A stretch of DNA of 64,000 bases from Sphagnum compactum (taxonomy: Eukaryota; Bryophyta; Sphagnopsida; Sphagnales). Shown piece after piece: positions 1-10,026 of this stretch (position 1 is its first letter; every line of letters starts with the position of its first letter). The position numbers were made by a program, and so were the translations under genes. A model generated the notes under the pieces. The model made no database searches. It was not told where the DNA came from and saw only the letters and a program-made list of their open reading frames with translations. Where the stretch lies: NCBI GenBank assembly GCA_965153455.1, contig OZ234493.1:25224213-25288212 (forward strand), written 5' to 3'.

Positions 1-298
1 CATGTAATCGGCATATGTTCCACCTCCTATGTAACAATATTTACTTAATTGAACTATGTTTTGAAACTTGGAGGTTTATGACACATGTGAATGATCTTCA
101 TTTGTTAGTCATGCAAGATAGATTTGGCATTCTCCAATTCGTCTCTTATTGTCTTTTTGTGAAACTTAATATTTTCAATTAATTATTGCTTTTATCTAAC
201 TACTATAATTTATATATTTCTTTAATTTAATGTATAGTCAAATAATTTTCAAGAGTTGTTTGAAGAATTGTGTTGACTCTTTTTCAATTTTTTTGCAG
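1..298. other. AT-rich sequence upstream of hydrolase exon
   Basis: No coding segment that I recognise lies here. The last bases form a T-rich tract ending in TTTTGCAG, a good 3' splice acceptor for the hydrolase exon that starts at 299. Any first exon of that gene is therefore either unrecognised here or lies to the left of the window. Confidence 0.5.
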
Positions 299-564
299 AA
301 ATATCTAGTGCACGATTTAAATCCCACTTGTAATTCCAATAATCCAAACTTGACCATCGTTTTTTTTCATGGGATTGCTTTTGGCACGAATGATGAATGG
401 AAGGAAACATGGACAACATGCCCCGCCAACAATAGAGAACAGTGCATATGTTGGCCTAAAAAGTGGCTACCCGAGGACTTGAACAACAATGTTCGAATTC
501 TATCATTGTCTTATGACTCTAACATTGGTAAGAACCTCATTCAAAGTTTGGTTCCAAATTCCAG
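299..564 (+). pseudogene. hydrolase domain exon, N-terminal part
   Basis: The exon is bounded by TTTTGCAG before 299 and an AG|GTGTGA donor after 564. It encodes about 88 residues, including the beta-strand and turn IVFFHGIAFGTNDEWKETW. This resembles the start of DUF676/PGAP1-like serine esterase folds, where H-G near the strand end forms the oxyanion region. The later W-x-x-W-L-P-E-D-L and V-R-I-L-S-L-S-Y-D segments are typical of the hydrolase part of HNL proteins. It ends in phase 2 (AG), which joins correctly to T at 1290. A second possible donor lies at 527/528; using it would remove 12 residues. Confidence 0.75.
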
Positions 565-1289
565 GTGTGACAATCTCCTCTATCGATGGACACATAAATT
601 ACTTTTCCTTATGTACATTAAAAATTATTGTTTAGATCTTTAGAATTTCTTAAACATTTTGCAAGAATTAATTGTTCATGTGTGCTAGTATTGTGAAACA
701 CACAAACAAGTTTCAATTTATTTGAATTGTTAGATTCATGTAAAAGAACATAAAACGGGGCTTAAATGCAAATGTTCTTGTTTGAGGATAATAACAAAGT
801 CTATGTTCATATTATAAATTCATGGTACAACTAGTTTGGTTTTGATGGCAATGTTTTAGTTCCAACTTTTGGAACTTTATCTTTGGTAATGGAATTATAC
901 TATATTATATTAATACATGTGTAGAAAATTTGCATCCATTTCATTGCAAAAGTTTTTTAAAAAAATAGTGTATCTTTTTTTAATTAAAATTTCTTTTTAT
1001 TTCAATGGTATTTCCAAGGTAACACATAGAAGATGAGTTGTGCATTAACACAAGAATGTACACACCTACATACTTGTACATTATAATTGTTTTATCAAAA
1101 CATGGTTGTCACATTTTTTAGGTAGATTAATGGAATCAATAAATGACAAATGACAAGCAAATCGATTAAGAACTTATGGTTTAGGTCATGTGTGAATTGA
1201 AAAATTGCCCCAAGTATAATAGGATAAATGTTTACATGTTTATACAATGTTGATAATGGAATTTTGGTGCATTGTTGAATATTTTGTAG

Positions 1290-1698
1290 TTATCGATCCC
1301 TTTGGGATGGACCGGTGGCATTAATTGCTTATAATTTTGGAGGTCTTATACTCAAAAGCTTGGTGGTTGAAGTTCACAAACATGTACATTAGAGGCCAAA
1401 AAATAGTTTAGATTATCAAATCCACAAATGTTGTCACACATTTTTGAACAATGTTAAAGGTGTAGTATTTTATGGTGTACCACATGCTGGTGGTACCCAA
1501 TATTTATCAAATTATTTCACTTGGCAACATCAAGAAATCAACACACTGAACAAGTGTGCAACCCAATTTGGTTTTTTAAAAAGTTTACAATCATTCAACC
1601 TACAAATGGAACACCTTTCAATAGATTTTAAAAATGTTATTCATGAAAACCGCGACATTTATGCATTTGGCGAAGGATTACCAATTGATGAGAATTGG
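1290..1698 (+). pseudogene. hydrolase domain exon, nucleophile-elbow part
   Basis: The acceptor is ATTTTGTAG before 1290. The frame reads Y-R-S-L-W-D-G-P-V-A-L-I-A-Y-N-F-G-G, then a TAG at 1390-1392, then an open stretch with GVVFYGVPHAGGTQYLSNYF and DIYAFGEGLP. In lipase-like hydrolases the elbow is G/A-x-S-x-G; here the expected serine is Asn (AAT, 1333-1335), so the catalytic nucleophile is lost. The donor at 1699 (GG|GTCAAA) is weak. It leaves phase 0, which does not match the next exon, so the junction is either damaged or misread by one base. Confidence 0.75.
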
Positions 1699-2214
1699 GT
1701 CAAATTTTCATTTCACCACATTGAAAGTTATCCAACTAAGTTCAGTAGTTGAACATTTTTTGTATTGTCAAAACTTGTGTGGGATCATGTACTCAGTACT
1801 TTTGAATACATTAATGTGATGAATGGGTCATGTGTTTTATGAACCTTGTTTCCTAAATTACTATTGATGGAAAAAAAATTTGATTGACTTCAAACATCAG
1901 GAAATAGGGTTTAAATTTCCTTTCATCAAATTAATTCCATATAAATATTTGTGAGGAAAATCATATCATCATTAAAATATGTACGATTAATGAGAATAAA
2001 AACCAATAAATTTGTGAGGTATTTATATAATTTGTTTGCCAAAGGGTTGAAGGAAATTATTTTTACACAAAATATTTCATTTTTATTCAAACGTCAATAG
2101 TTATTAATTATAATTTCCACCACCATTTGGAATCGCTATGTTAGTTTTAAGTTAAAGCATAACTAACCAAACAAGTCAATGAGTTTCATTAACGTAATCT
2201 TTTGTGCATGCAAG

Positions 2215-2366
2215 GAATTTTAGTGCCATATGCCTCAGCTATTCAGTTGTCAAACAACAATCATTATAGAATTGAAGATGCTAATCACTTGACAATTTGC
2301 AAGCCACCCAACAAAGATCATCCAAGCTATTCTATATTGTTAAAATGTTTGAGAATATGTACAAAG
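2215..2366 (+). pseudogene. hydrolase domain exon, catalytic-histidine part
   Basis: The acceptor is CATGCAAG before 2215 and the donor AAAG|GTAAAA after 2366. The frame (from GGA at 2214) reads ILVPYASAIQLSNNNHYRIEDANHLTICKPPNKDHPSY. The D-A-N-H-L segment is the expected position of the catalytic histidine of the hydrolase, and it is kept. The exon ends in phase 0, matching the start of the NB-ARC exon at 2534. Confidence 0.7.
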
Positions 2367-2533
2367 GTAAAAACATTAAATCAAAGTCTTTTGACTTCAT
2401 ATATGTTAATGTGATTTTATACACATTAGGTCATAACACACTTAATGTGTATCGCATATGCAATGTCATATATATTGGTCATCAAATAAGAAAGATAACA
2501 TATAAATGACCTATATTTTGTGAATTTTGACAG

Positions 2534-3593
2534 AAAAATATACTTCTTCCACCTTTGCAATGTCATGAGGTGGCAATGATTGACAAAGCAAAAGACATAA
2601 ACATCTTGTTAAAAGGAATTTATTGTTGGTTTGGTTGGAATGGGCGGGATTGGGAATACCACTTTGAACAAAAAATTCTATCATTTGTTCCACAACCAAT
2701 ATGACAAATCTAGCTTTTTGGAGGATGTGAATTCAAAGGACAATATCAGTGATGTCATAAAACAACTCATACATGATTTGTGTGGCAAAAAGTTATGCAA
2801 GGATGAAAATGTGAATAAAGAAGACTTTGACAAAATTAGGCAATGTATGATATCGGAAAAAGTGTTAGTGGTGGTGTATGATGTTGGTAAAATGAAGAAC
2901 CTTACATCCTTGCCAATTTTCATTGATAAGGCTGCTAGGAATGCAACCTCTAAAAGAAAAATACTTGTGAATTGTGGAAATTGGCAAAATCTGAAATCTC
3001 ATGTAAGCGAGGATGGAAAAATGATCATGAAATTTTTGGAGGAAAAGGAATCAAGGGAACTTTTTATGTTCCATGCATTTGGTAATGCAAATCAGGTTCC
3101 AACACAAGATTTCAAAGATATATGTATGAAAATTATAAAAGCTTGTGGGGGGCTCCCTTTAAGTCTTAAAATATTGGGTTCTTTTTTGTGCCATACTAAA
3201 GAATTCGAAATATGGGAAGGCGCATTGAGCAAATTGAAAAGCGGGCAAAGTTTGACCGGGGGCAATGAAAATGAAGAGCTTTGGAATAAATTGAAGATGT
3301 TTTATGAGTACTTGGATAAGCAAAATCAAAACATGTTTTTGGATATTGCTTGTTTCTTTGGTGGTATGAAAATAAGGACAATTTGTCGAGTGTGGAATGG
3401 AGATTATTTTCACCCAAAATTTGCATTGCAAAATTTAGAACATAGATCTTTAATCCAACGCGGAGAAGGTGGAATCTTGTACATACATGAACAATTATGA
3501 CACATGGGTCAAAATATTGCAATGGAACTTCCAATTATGAATCGATTTATATGGAAATCAAAGGAGTCAAATTTATTTTTACAAAAGGATGAA
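2534..3593 (+). pseudogene. NB-ARC nucleotide-binding exon, damaged P-loop
   Basis: NB-ARC is the ATPase switch of plant NLR receptors. The exon starts after TTGACAG; the first ~26 codons are in one frame and the P-loop is in another, so a one-base change lies near the AAAAGG run at 2611-2616. From 2631 a 289-residue open frame carries the P-loop GMGGIGNTT, where Lys of G-x-G-G-x-G-K-T-T is Asn (2655-2657). It also carries a Walker-B-like KVLVVVYDV with Tyr for the first Asp, GLPL as CGGLPLSLKILGSF, RNBS-D as MFLDIACFFGG, and an MHD-like IHE. A TGA at 3498-3500 interrupts a reading that continues as HMGQNIAMELP to a weak donor at 3594. ATP binding would not be expected. Confidence 0.85.
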
Positions 3594-3782
3594 GTTGACA
3601 CCATATTATTTCATTCCTATCATTTTATTTCGATTTCCTATGAATTTTTTTGATGTCTAAAACCAAATGTTTTAACTTTGAATCTTAATTTTATAAATAC
3701 ATGTTTTTTAAAATAAAATTTGGTATTAAGATGAAATGTTTTTTTATATTGATAATCCTTTTGTTTTCATTTCATGTGATAG

Positions 3783-4827
3783 GTGGTGGAAAATTTAGAA
3801 GGCATCTCATTGAAAAAATGTGTTAATTTGCCTACGTTGTCCCAAATTGGCTCCAAGGGATTTCACAGCCTTAGGTTGGTTGATTTAACAGAAGCTTCAG
3901 CAACTATTGTAGAAAATTGCATCCAATGGCGAAATTTGAATAATGTTAAGTGGTTGTGCCTAAAAAATTGCATGAGTCAAAAGTTGCCAAGTAATTTATT
4001 TTATTGTTCACAATTACAAGTATTTGATTTGTCAACGTGTTCCAACCTGAAAAAAATACCTTCATCTGTTCGTCAATCGAATGCACTCAAAGAGCTTGAT
4101 TTGTCAAAATGTTTCAATTTGAAAAAACCACCTTCATCTATTGGACAATTGAATGCACTCCAAAAGCTTTGATTTGTGGGAGTGTTCCAACTTGAAAGAA
4201 TTACCTTCATCTATTGGCCAATTGAATGCACTACAAGAGCTTGATTTAGAAGGGTGTTACAACTTGAAAAAACTACCTTCATCTATTGGCCAATTGAATG
4301 CACTCCAAAAGCTTTATTTGATAGGGTGTTCCAGCTTGAAAGAACTACCTTCATCTATTGGCCAATTGAATGCACTCCAAGAGCTTAATTTTAAAGGGTG
4401 TTCCAACTTGAAAGAACTACCTTCATTTATTGGCCAATTGAATGCACTCCAAAAGCTTTATTTGATAGGGTGTTCCAACTTGAAAAAACTACCTTCATTT
4501 ATTGGCCAATTGAATGCACTCCAAAAGCTTTATTTGAAAGGGTGTTCCAACTTGAAAGAACTACCTTCATCTATTGGGCAATTGAATGCACTCCAAGAAC
4601 TTTATTTATATGGGTGTTCCAACTTGAAAGAACTACCTTCATCTATTGGGCAATTGAATGCACTCCAAGAACTTTATTTATATGGGTGTTCCAACTTGAA
4701 AGAACTACCTTCATCTATTGGCCAATTGAATGCACTCCAAGTGTTTTATTTGTCAAGGTGTTTTAGTTTGAAAGAACTACCTTCCTCTATTGGCCAATTG
4801 AATGCACTCCCATTGCTTAATTTATGA
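3783..4827 (+). pseudogene. leucine-rich repeat exon, open portion
   Basis: The acceptor is TGTGATAG before 3783. The first part (VVENLEGISLKKCVNLPTL) is the linker after the NB-ARC and then runs into LRRs of the type C-S-N-L-K-E-L-P-S-S-I-G-Q-L-N-A-L-Q. The frame ends at TGA 4170-4172, where one extra T (CTTTGAT instead of CTTGAT) shifts it. The repeats continue in the +1 frame, open to 4827 (about 220 residues). LRRs of this regular 24-residue kind form the ligand- or effector-sensing solenoid. About 11 units lie in the open part. Confidence 0.85.
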
Positions 4828-5480
4828 AGGTGTTCCAATTTGAAAGAACTACCTTTATCTATTGGCCAATTGAATGCACTCCTAGTGCTTAATTTATGAA
4901 GGTGTTCCAGTTTGAAAGAACTACCTTTATCTATTGGTCAATTGAATGCACTCCAAATGTTTTTTTTGACATGATGTTCCAATTTGAAAGAATTACGTTC
5001 ATCTTATGGTCAATTGAATGCACTTCGAATATTTTATTACGCGTGTTCCAGTTTGAAAGAACTACCTTCATCTATTAGCCAATTGAATGCACTTTAAGTG
5101 TTTTATTTGAACGGGTGTTACAATTTGAAAGAACTACTTTCATCTATTAGCCAATTGAATGGACTTTAAGTGTTTGATTTGAACGAATGTTACAACTTGA
5201 AAGAACTACCTTCATTTATTAGCCAATTGAATGCACTCCAAGTGTTTTATTTGAACGGGTGTTCCAACTTGAAAGATTTACTTTCATCTATTGGCCAATT
5301 GAATGCACTTTAAGTGTTTTATTTTAACAAGTGTTCCAACTTGAAAGATTTACCTTCATTTATCGGCCAATTGAATGCACTTTAAGTGTTTTATTTTAAC
5401 AAGTGTTTCAACTTGAAAGAACTACCTTCATCTATTGGCTAATTGAATGCACTCCAAAAACTTCATTTGTGAAAATGTTC
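4037..5480 (+). repeat. 72-bp tandem repeat array encoding 24-residue LRRs (~20 units)
   Basis: Units start about every 72 bp (near 4037, 4109, 4182, 4254, 4327 and so on to about 5474), each beginning around TGTTCCAACTTGAAAGAA. The first ~11 units are coding apart from one frameshift. From about 4830 on, most units carry stops, yet spacing and sequence stay close to the coding ones. Particular stop-bearing variants recur: CTTAATTTATGAAGG in two neighbours, and ACTTTAAGTGTTTTA in at least four units (about 5089, 5161, 5306 and 5378). This suggests the array kept expanding or exchanging units after it lost its coding function. Confidence 0.9.
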
Positions 5481-8436
5481 CAATTACTATATTGGTATAT
5501 AATTCAAGACATTTTTCAACTTATTGGTCAATTATCGAATATTGCCGACATCAACAATGTCGCCAAGTTGAGCACCCAACTATGTTGATAAACAATGTGA
5601 AACATATTTCAACAAAAAAACCATTTTAAAAACATTTTTGGCATCTAAGGTTCTTTAGTTGGCATATAATCAAAACATTGATTAGTATTCAACCATTTTG
5701 GTGACACCATCAACACACATATGTGGATGATAAAATGTATAAAAGGATGAATGAAATGTAGTCTTGTTTGCAACTTTGTTGCAATTATGTATTTCAACCA
5801 GGTTAAACGACTAGTAAGCAACTTTAATTTTAATATTTATTTAAAATCATGATACATTAACTTACATGTAAATTTTATTTATATAAATGAATGGTTTTTT
5901 TCATGCATATAAATAATAAAATTTAATTTCAAAATAAAGTTTAAGGAAAATCTAAAATATATGTTAGTAATAATGTCTATGTTCAATACACATGTAATTT
6001 ATTATTTTTATGTAGATCATTCCAACACATCAAGTAGTGATACATAACTAATAATATTGTGCAACTCTAATGTTTATTCAATTTTATATACATGATATCT
6101 TAAAATTATGATAAAATTTCATTAAACACTAATGTACCCTATGTCATTGGCCCAAGTTTGAATGCATTCAATTGAATTTTCCTTCCTAACCCTTTTTTGC
6201 AAAAATTTTGAATTTCTAACAACAATACCCAGTAATATTTCAAAATATAGTTCACATTTTAGGTCCCAAAATTATGGAATCAACATTATTAAATCAAGCT
6301 TGTTGAAGGCTTTCCAATAATACCGAGAACGCCCCCATATTCCAACATAGTTGTCAATCTATGATTCAATACTATCAATCTATGTTGATTATTATGAAAA
6401 AGAAAATGATTCAATAGTCCATAACCTTTGCATCGTAACTCCAAAAACTTTCAACCCAAGTTAGTGCACTTTACTCATTGTTAGGTTTTCAAAGATAATA
6501 ATAACATTGCATGAAGCAATTTAGTTTAAGAAATTTCAACATAATAAAACAAAAAAAACCAAATTATCTACCTTCATAAATAGACTAAATTACATGTAAG
6601 TTTTTTTTGTGTCAAATGAATGGTTACTTATGAGGCAAATTTTTTTGTGCGTATAACTTTTTGTTGTAATCATGCAAACACTACAACCCCACTTGATCCA
6701 AAATAAGTAAACTTGTTGCCAATATAATCAATTATTAAACCCCCATACTCCATCACATGCTTCATAGTTATTTGGGTGAGGTTATCAATAATGCATTCAC
6801 CAATTCACCGACCTTAATAATCAACAACAAATGACATCCTCTTAAAACCATTCACAAAATACACATGCAAAAGTTACACCAAGATTGATTGTTAATTGTT
6901 GTGACTTCATCACAATTGATAACAAGGTACCAAGTTTTTTGCACAAAAGTTTTAATAGTCTTGACAACAAAGCCATGCATGTTTTCATCCATCTACTAAC
7001 CAATGGAATCACATTATTGTTTGCATGATGTGTCCTGTACTTTCAAGAAATCAAACAATTGCTTCATGTCTTCAATATATGTCAAGGGTCATTTGAGTTT
7101 CAAAAGCCAATAAATGACAAACGAATTGAATGAACTTTGAGTTTTTTCTTTGTAGCTTCATCGAAAACACACACCAATTCACCAATATTATCCTAACCCT
7201 TATTAATAAATAACCATTTATTCTCAGCATGTTGGTTGTTAATTGCCATGGAATATTAACCCACAAACATCCAAGGTGTGCAATCTTACATTTCAATGTA
7301 CATGTGTATTTTTACAAATTGTCAAACTTAAGTATTAAAAGCTTTTCCCTTCCATCAATCTCATTACAAGCTTTATAATGAACCGTATTGAGTTGCTCAT
7401 CACACCTTATCATTATTACTACTCAAAACATTTTCACAACCCACACCTCTTAGAAACATAATTTAATTTGCATATTCTTTTCTCACATTTTTTTGTGGAT
7501 AAAAATTTGAAAATTGAGGAATATATTTAAGAGATGATGATAGTGATAAAGAAAACAAGAACCAAGCTTTGAAAAGATGAAATGATGTTTACAAAACCAA
7601 GAACATTCACATTGAAAAGAAGCTTATATCTAAAATCCATTGGCAATTGTGAAATGTTCACTGCAAACACCTTGAACAACATGAAAACATGACCAACTTG
7701 CAAGGGAGAAAAAAGAAAAAAAAGAAGCTCTTCGAAATGAAAACTGCACAAAATTTTATAAACACTTTTCAAATACAACAAAACATGAAAAATCAAAACA
7801 CCTTTGTGTAATATAAGGATTAGGAAGGTGCCAAAGTAAAATCCATGCACATCTAGAAAGGGGAAAGGGGAAAGACAATATTTATAAGCATTCGAAAACT
7901 TTCATCACATGCACCTCCATAATAACTTAACTTAGAGTCCAATGCCATGAAAGACTGGATTTTCATGTCGCTTTTTGCTAACAATCTACACAACCTCACA
8001 ATTAAATGTGTAATCTCCTTCACATTTGAATGATTTATCAAACACATGATCCTTCTTATTGTGAAGACAAGCAATGATTAGCATGCATAACGAGTAAAGG
8101 CAACTCAAAACAACAAAACGAAAAACTAATGTGATGAAGAGGGATGAAAGATGAACTCAAGTGGCAATGTCACCTCATGAAAAGACAAATACTACATGTT
8201 TATAAAAGCAAGAAAAAGTTGAAAGGGGATGGCAACAGACATGGATGTGAAAAAACTTGTTGTTGACATTGATGAGATTGACATCAAATGGAGGCAACAT
8301 GCAACAAGATTGACCACTTCACAATTTCCTTCAAATTGCCCAATCTAATGTGCAACTAGCCTTACATCTAACGGTTAGAAATATGGCAAATGCATCCCCA
8401 TTTTGCCAAAATAAAACAAACGCTGCTGTAGACATT
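5481..8436. other. AT-rich intergenic DNA, no gene recognised
   Basis: Short open frames occur on the minus strand (for example 7072-7296 and 7527-7850), but their products are low-complexity or hydrophobic and match no family I know. Many stops interrupt all frames. Decayed mobile elements are likely but I could not name one. Confidence 0.5.
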
Positions 8437-8460
8437 ATATATATATACATATATATATAA
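8437..8460. repeat. TA dinucleotide microsatellite
   Basis: An interrupted run of TA/AT dinucleotides of about 24 bp. It lies in the intergenic stretch upstream of the FLZ gene. Confidence 0.8.
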
Positions 8461-8785
8461 CGGGCAGGTACAAAATTTCAACTCCCTACCCCACTCGCAT
8501 GCAACAATGTGAATGAAAAAGTAACCACCAGGGACCCAAGTGGGCCTCATGGTACCCTAAACTCACCAGCACGTAACGGAGCTCTTGTCAGGTGCGCGGT
8601 TTTAAGCACGCGAGTAAAGCAAGTGTGCGCAGTGAGCCCGAAGGGCCCCACTACTACCAGCCAGTAGGTACGTACAAAAAAATTTAGAAAATGTACTTAA
8701 GTGGCCCCACACACAGGATCCTGTCCCCACGCTTCACATGCACGCCAACCAAGGGCCGATTCTAGCCTATAATTAATCCTATGAT

Positions 8786-8826
8786 TACTCCCCCCACCCC
8801 TCCCCCCCCCCCCTCCTCACCCCCCC
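8786..8826. repeat. C-rich tract upstream of FLZ gene
   Basis: Runs of 6-13 C separated by single A or T bases lie about 1.2 kb before the FLZ start codon. The complementary G-rich strand could form a G-quadruplex. It may be part of a promoter, but no function can be shown from sequence. Confidence 0.6.
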
Positions 8827-9409
8827 AGAGCTAAACCTGAAGCCTATGATTGCGTGTTAAACTAGAGCCTACGCATCAACTAGGAAGTGAGTTCTCACAC
8901 GCGGTAACCCTAGTTAATTAGCGTAAAGATCCGCCCTAAAGGGACTTTTGTAATTAAAATTTGGCAATTAATTAAATATTATAATAAAAACATGGCCAAG
9001 TTTTGCTCCTAAATTGGTGGCTAATATGGCGGTGAGTTTGGGTTGAAGTAAAGTAAAACAAAAGGTTTTTTTTTTTCCTTTTGCTTACATGCCGTAATTG
9101 CGGGCGGAATCTTCTTTACAGCCGGGACCTACTTTTAAAACTTGCCAGGTTTTGTGGGGGCTGCTGCTGCCGCTTATTTATAGCAGAGGGTCCCACAGTA
9201 GGTCCCACAGTAAGGTCCCTAGTTCCAACCTCTTTCGGAAGCTTTTCGCCCTGCCTATGTTTAGTACCGACCAATCTAGTTGAGTTTTCTCCCCCCTCGC
9301 GGCGAGCGCTGTTTTACACTTCTTCATCGTCGTCATCGTCATTGTCTCTGTTTCGTGAAGTTTTCTATTTCTACTGCGTAAGTTGTTGTTCCTTGCCTTC
9401 GGCCTCTGA

Positions 9410-9450
<41 letters not shown>

Positions 9451-10026
9451 CTCTCTGTGTGTCTGTGTCTCTCTCTTCGTTGTCTGTTGTTGTGTGTGCT
9501 TTCGAAAGATAACCATGTGGCTATCTTCTCTGTGTCCATTTGTATAGTAGTGTCCGTGTTTCTTCTTTGTTTGTCGACCCTGTGTTCTTGATCTGTGTGT
9601 CTCATTGCTTGTGCTCTTGCATTTTCTTTTTTTTTCCGCCGAATGCGACGTGTATGTCGGGCGTGCAGTGGACTGAGGAGTCTTGTCTTTGTGATTGTGT
9701 TTTGAAGTAGTCATTGGAGAGAGAGAGAAAGAGAGGACACGAGGGGGTGAGAGAGAGCAGGAAGTGGTGCGGGTGTCTATTTGGCGTGACTGTGCCATTC
9801 AAGCGCGTTTTCTTCGTGTTGTCTTTTTGTTGTTGTTGATGATTCCGGTGTACATTTGGCGAAGGCAGATCGGAGAATCCAGTTTCGACGTTTTTCTTCA
9901 GTAAGAAGATTATGGATCTGAAGCTTCGTTGTCGCAGTTAGCATAAGCACGCATTCCGTTTCTTGTGCGATCTGACTGCCTGCGCTGATCATCTGTTGTT
10001 GGCACTTGTATCGAACGCACGCTAAC
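8827..10026 (+). promoter_or_regulatory. probable promoter and long 5' leader of FLZ gene
   Basis: The base composition changes here from AT-rich to a mixed, pyrimidine-rich sequence typical of plant leaders. An AT-rich TATA-like stretch (TATTATAATAAAA) lies near 8977-8990; the transcription start cannot be fixed. A long CT/GT-rich stretch runs from about 9400 to 9600. Several ATG triplets lie before the chosen start (for example near 9089 and 9256), so upstream open frames could affect translation. A leader intron is possible but I found no convincing donor-acceptor pair. Confidence 0.4.
9412..9456. repeat. CT/GA microsatellite in FLZ leader
   Basis: A nearly uninterrupted CT run followed by further CT and GT dinucleotides. 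CT runs are common in plant 5' leaders and core promoters. Confidence 0.85.

Larger units (their letters stand above)
299..5480 (+). pseudogene. alpha/beta-hydrolase - NB-ARC - LRR (HNL-type) resistance-gene relic
   Basis: Five coding blocks in one orientation form a fused immune receptor: hydrolase exons at 299-564, 1290-1698 and 2215-2366, an NB-ARC exon at 2534-3593, and an LRR exon from 3783. This hydrolase-NBS-LRR order is the HNL class first reported from liverworts; proteins of this kind are thought to act as intracellular pathogen sensors. Several lesions are visible. There is a TAG inside the hydrolase at 1390-1392. The join of exons 1698/2215 is out of phase. A one-base frameshift lies near 2612-2620, just before the P-loop. 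A TGA sits at 3498-3500 after the NB-ARC MHD position, another frameshift near 4168, and repeated stops after 4825. Key residues are also changed (hydrolase nucleophile and P-loop lysine). With this many lesions it cannot make a full-length protein; short spliced products remain possible. The 5' end may lie outside the window. Confidence 0.85.

Noticed and set aside
4398-4766. Second open frame with a repeated FERTTFIYWPIECTP-like motif across the LRR array
   Set aside because: The 72-bp unit keeps shifted frames open too; the leucine-rich frame is the biological one.
9178-9798. 206-codon minus-strand open frame opposite the FLZ leader
   Set aside because: It overlaps the CT/GA microsatellite, its product is low-complexity Arg/Glu and Ser/Thr-rich, and it has no domain; the plus-strand gene context explains the region.
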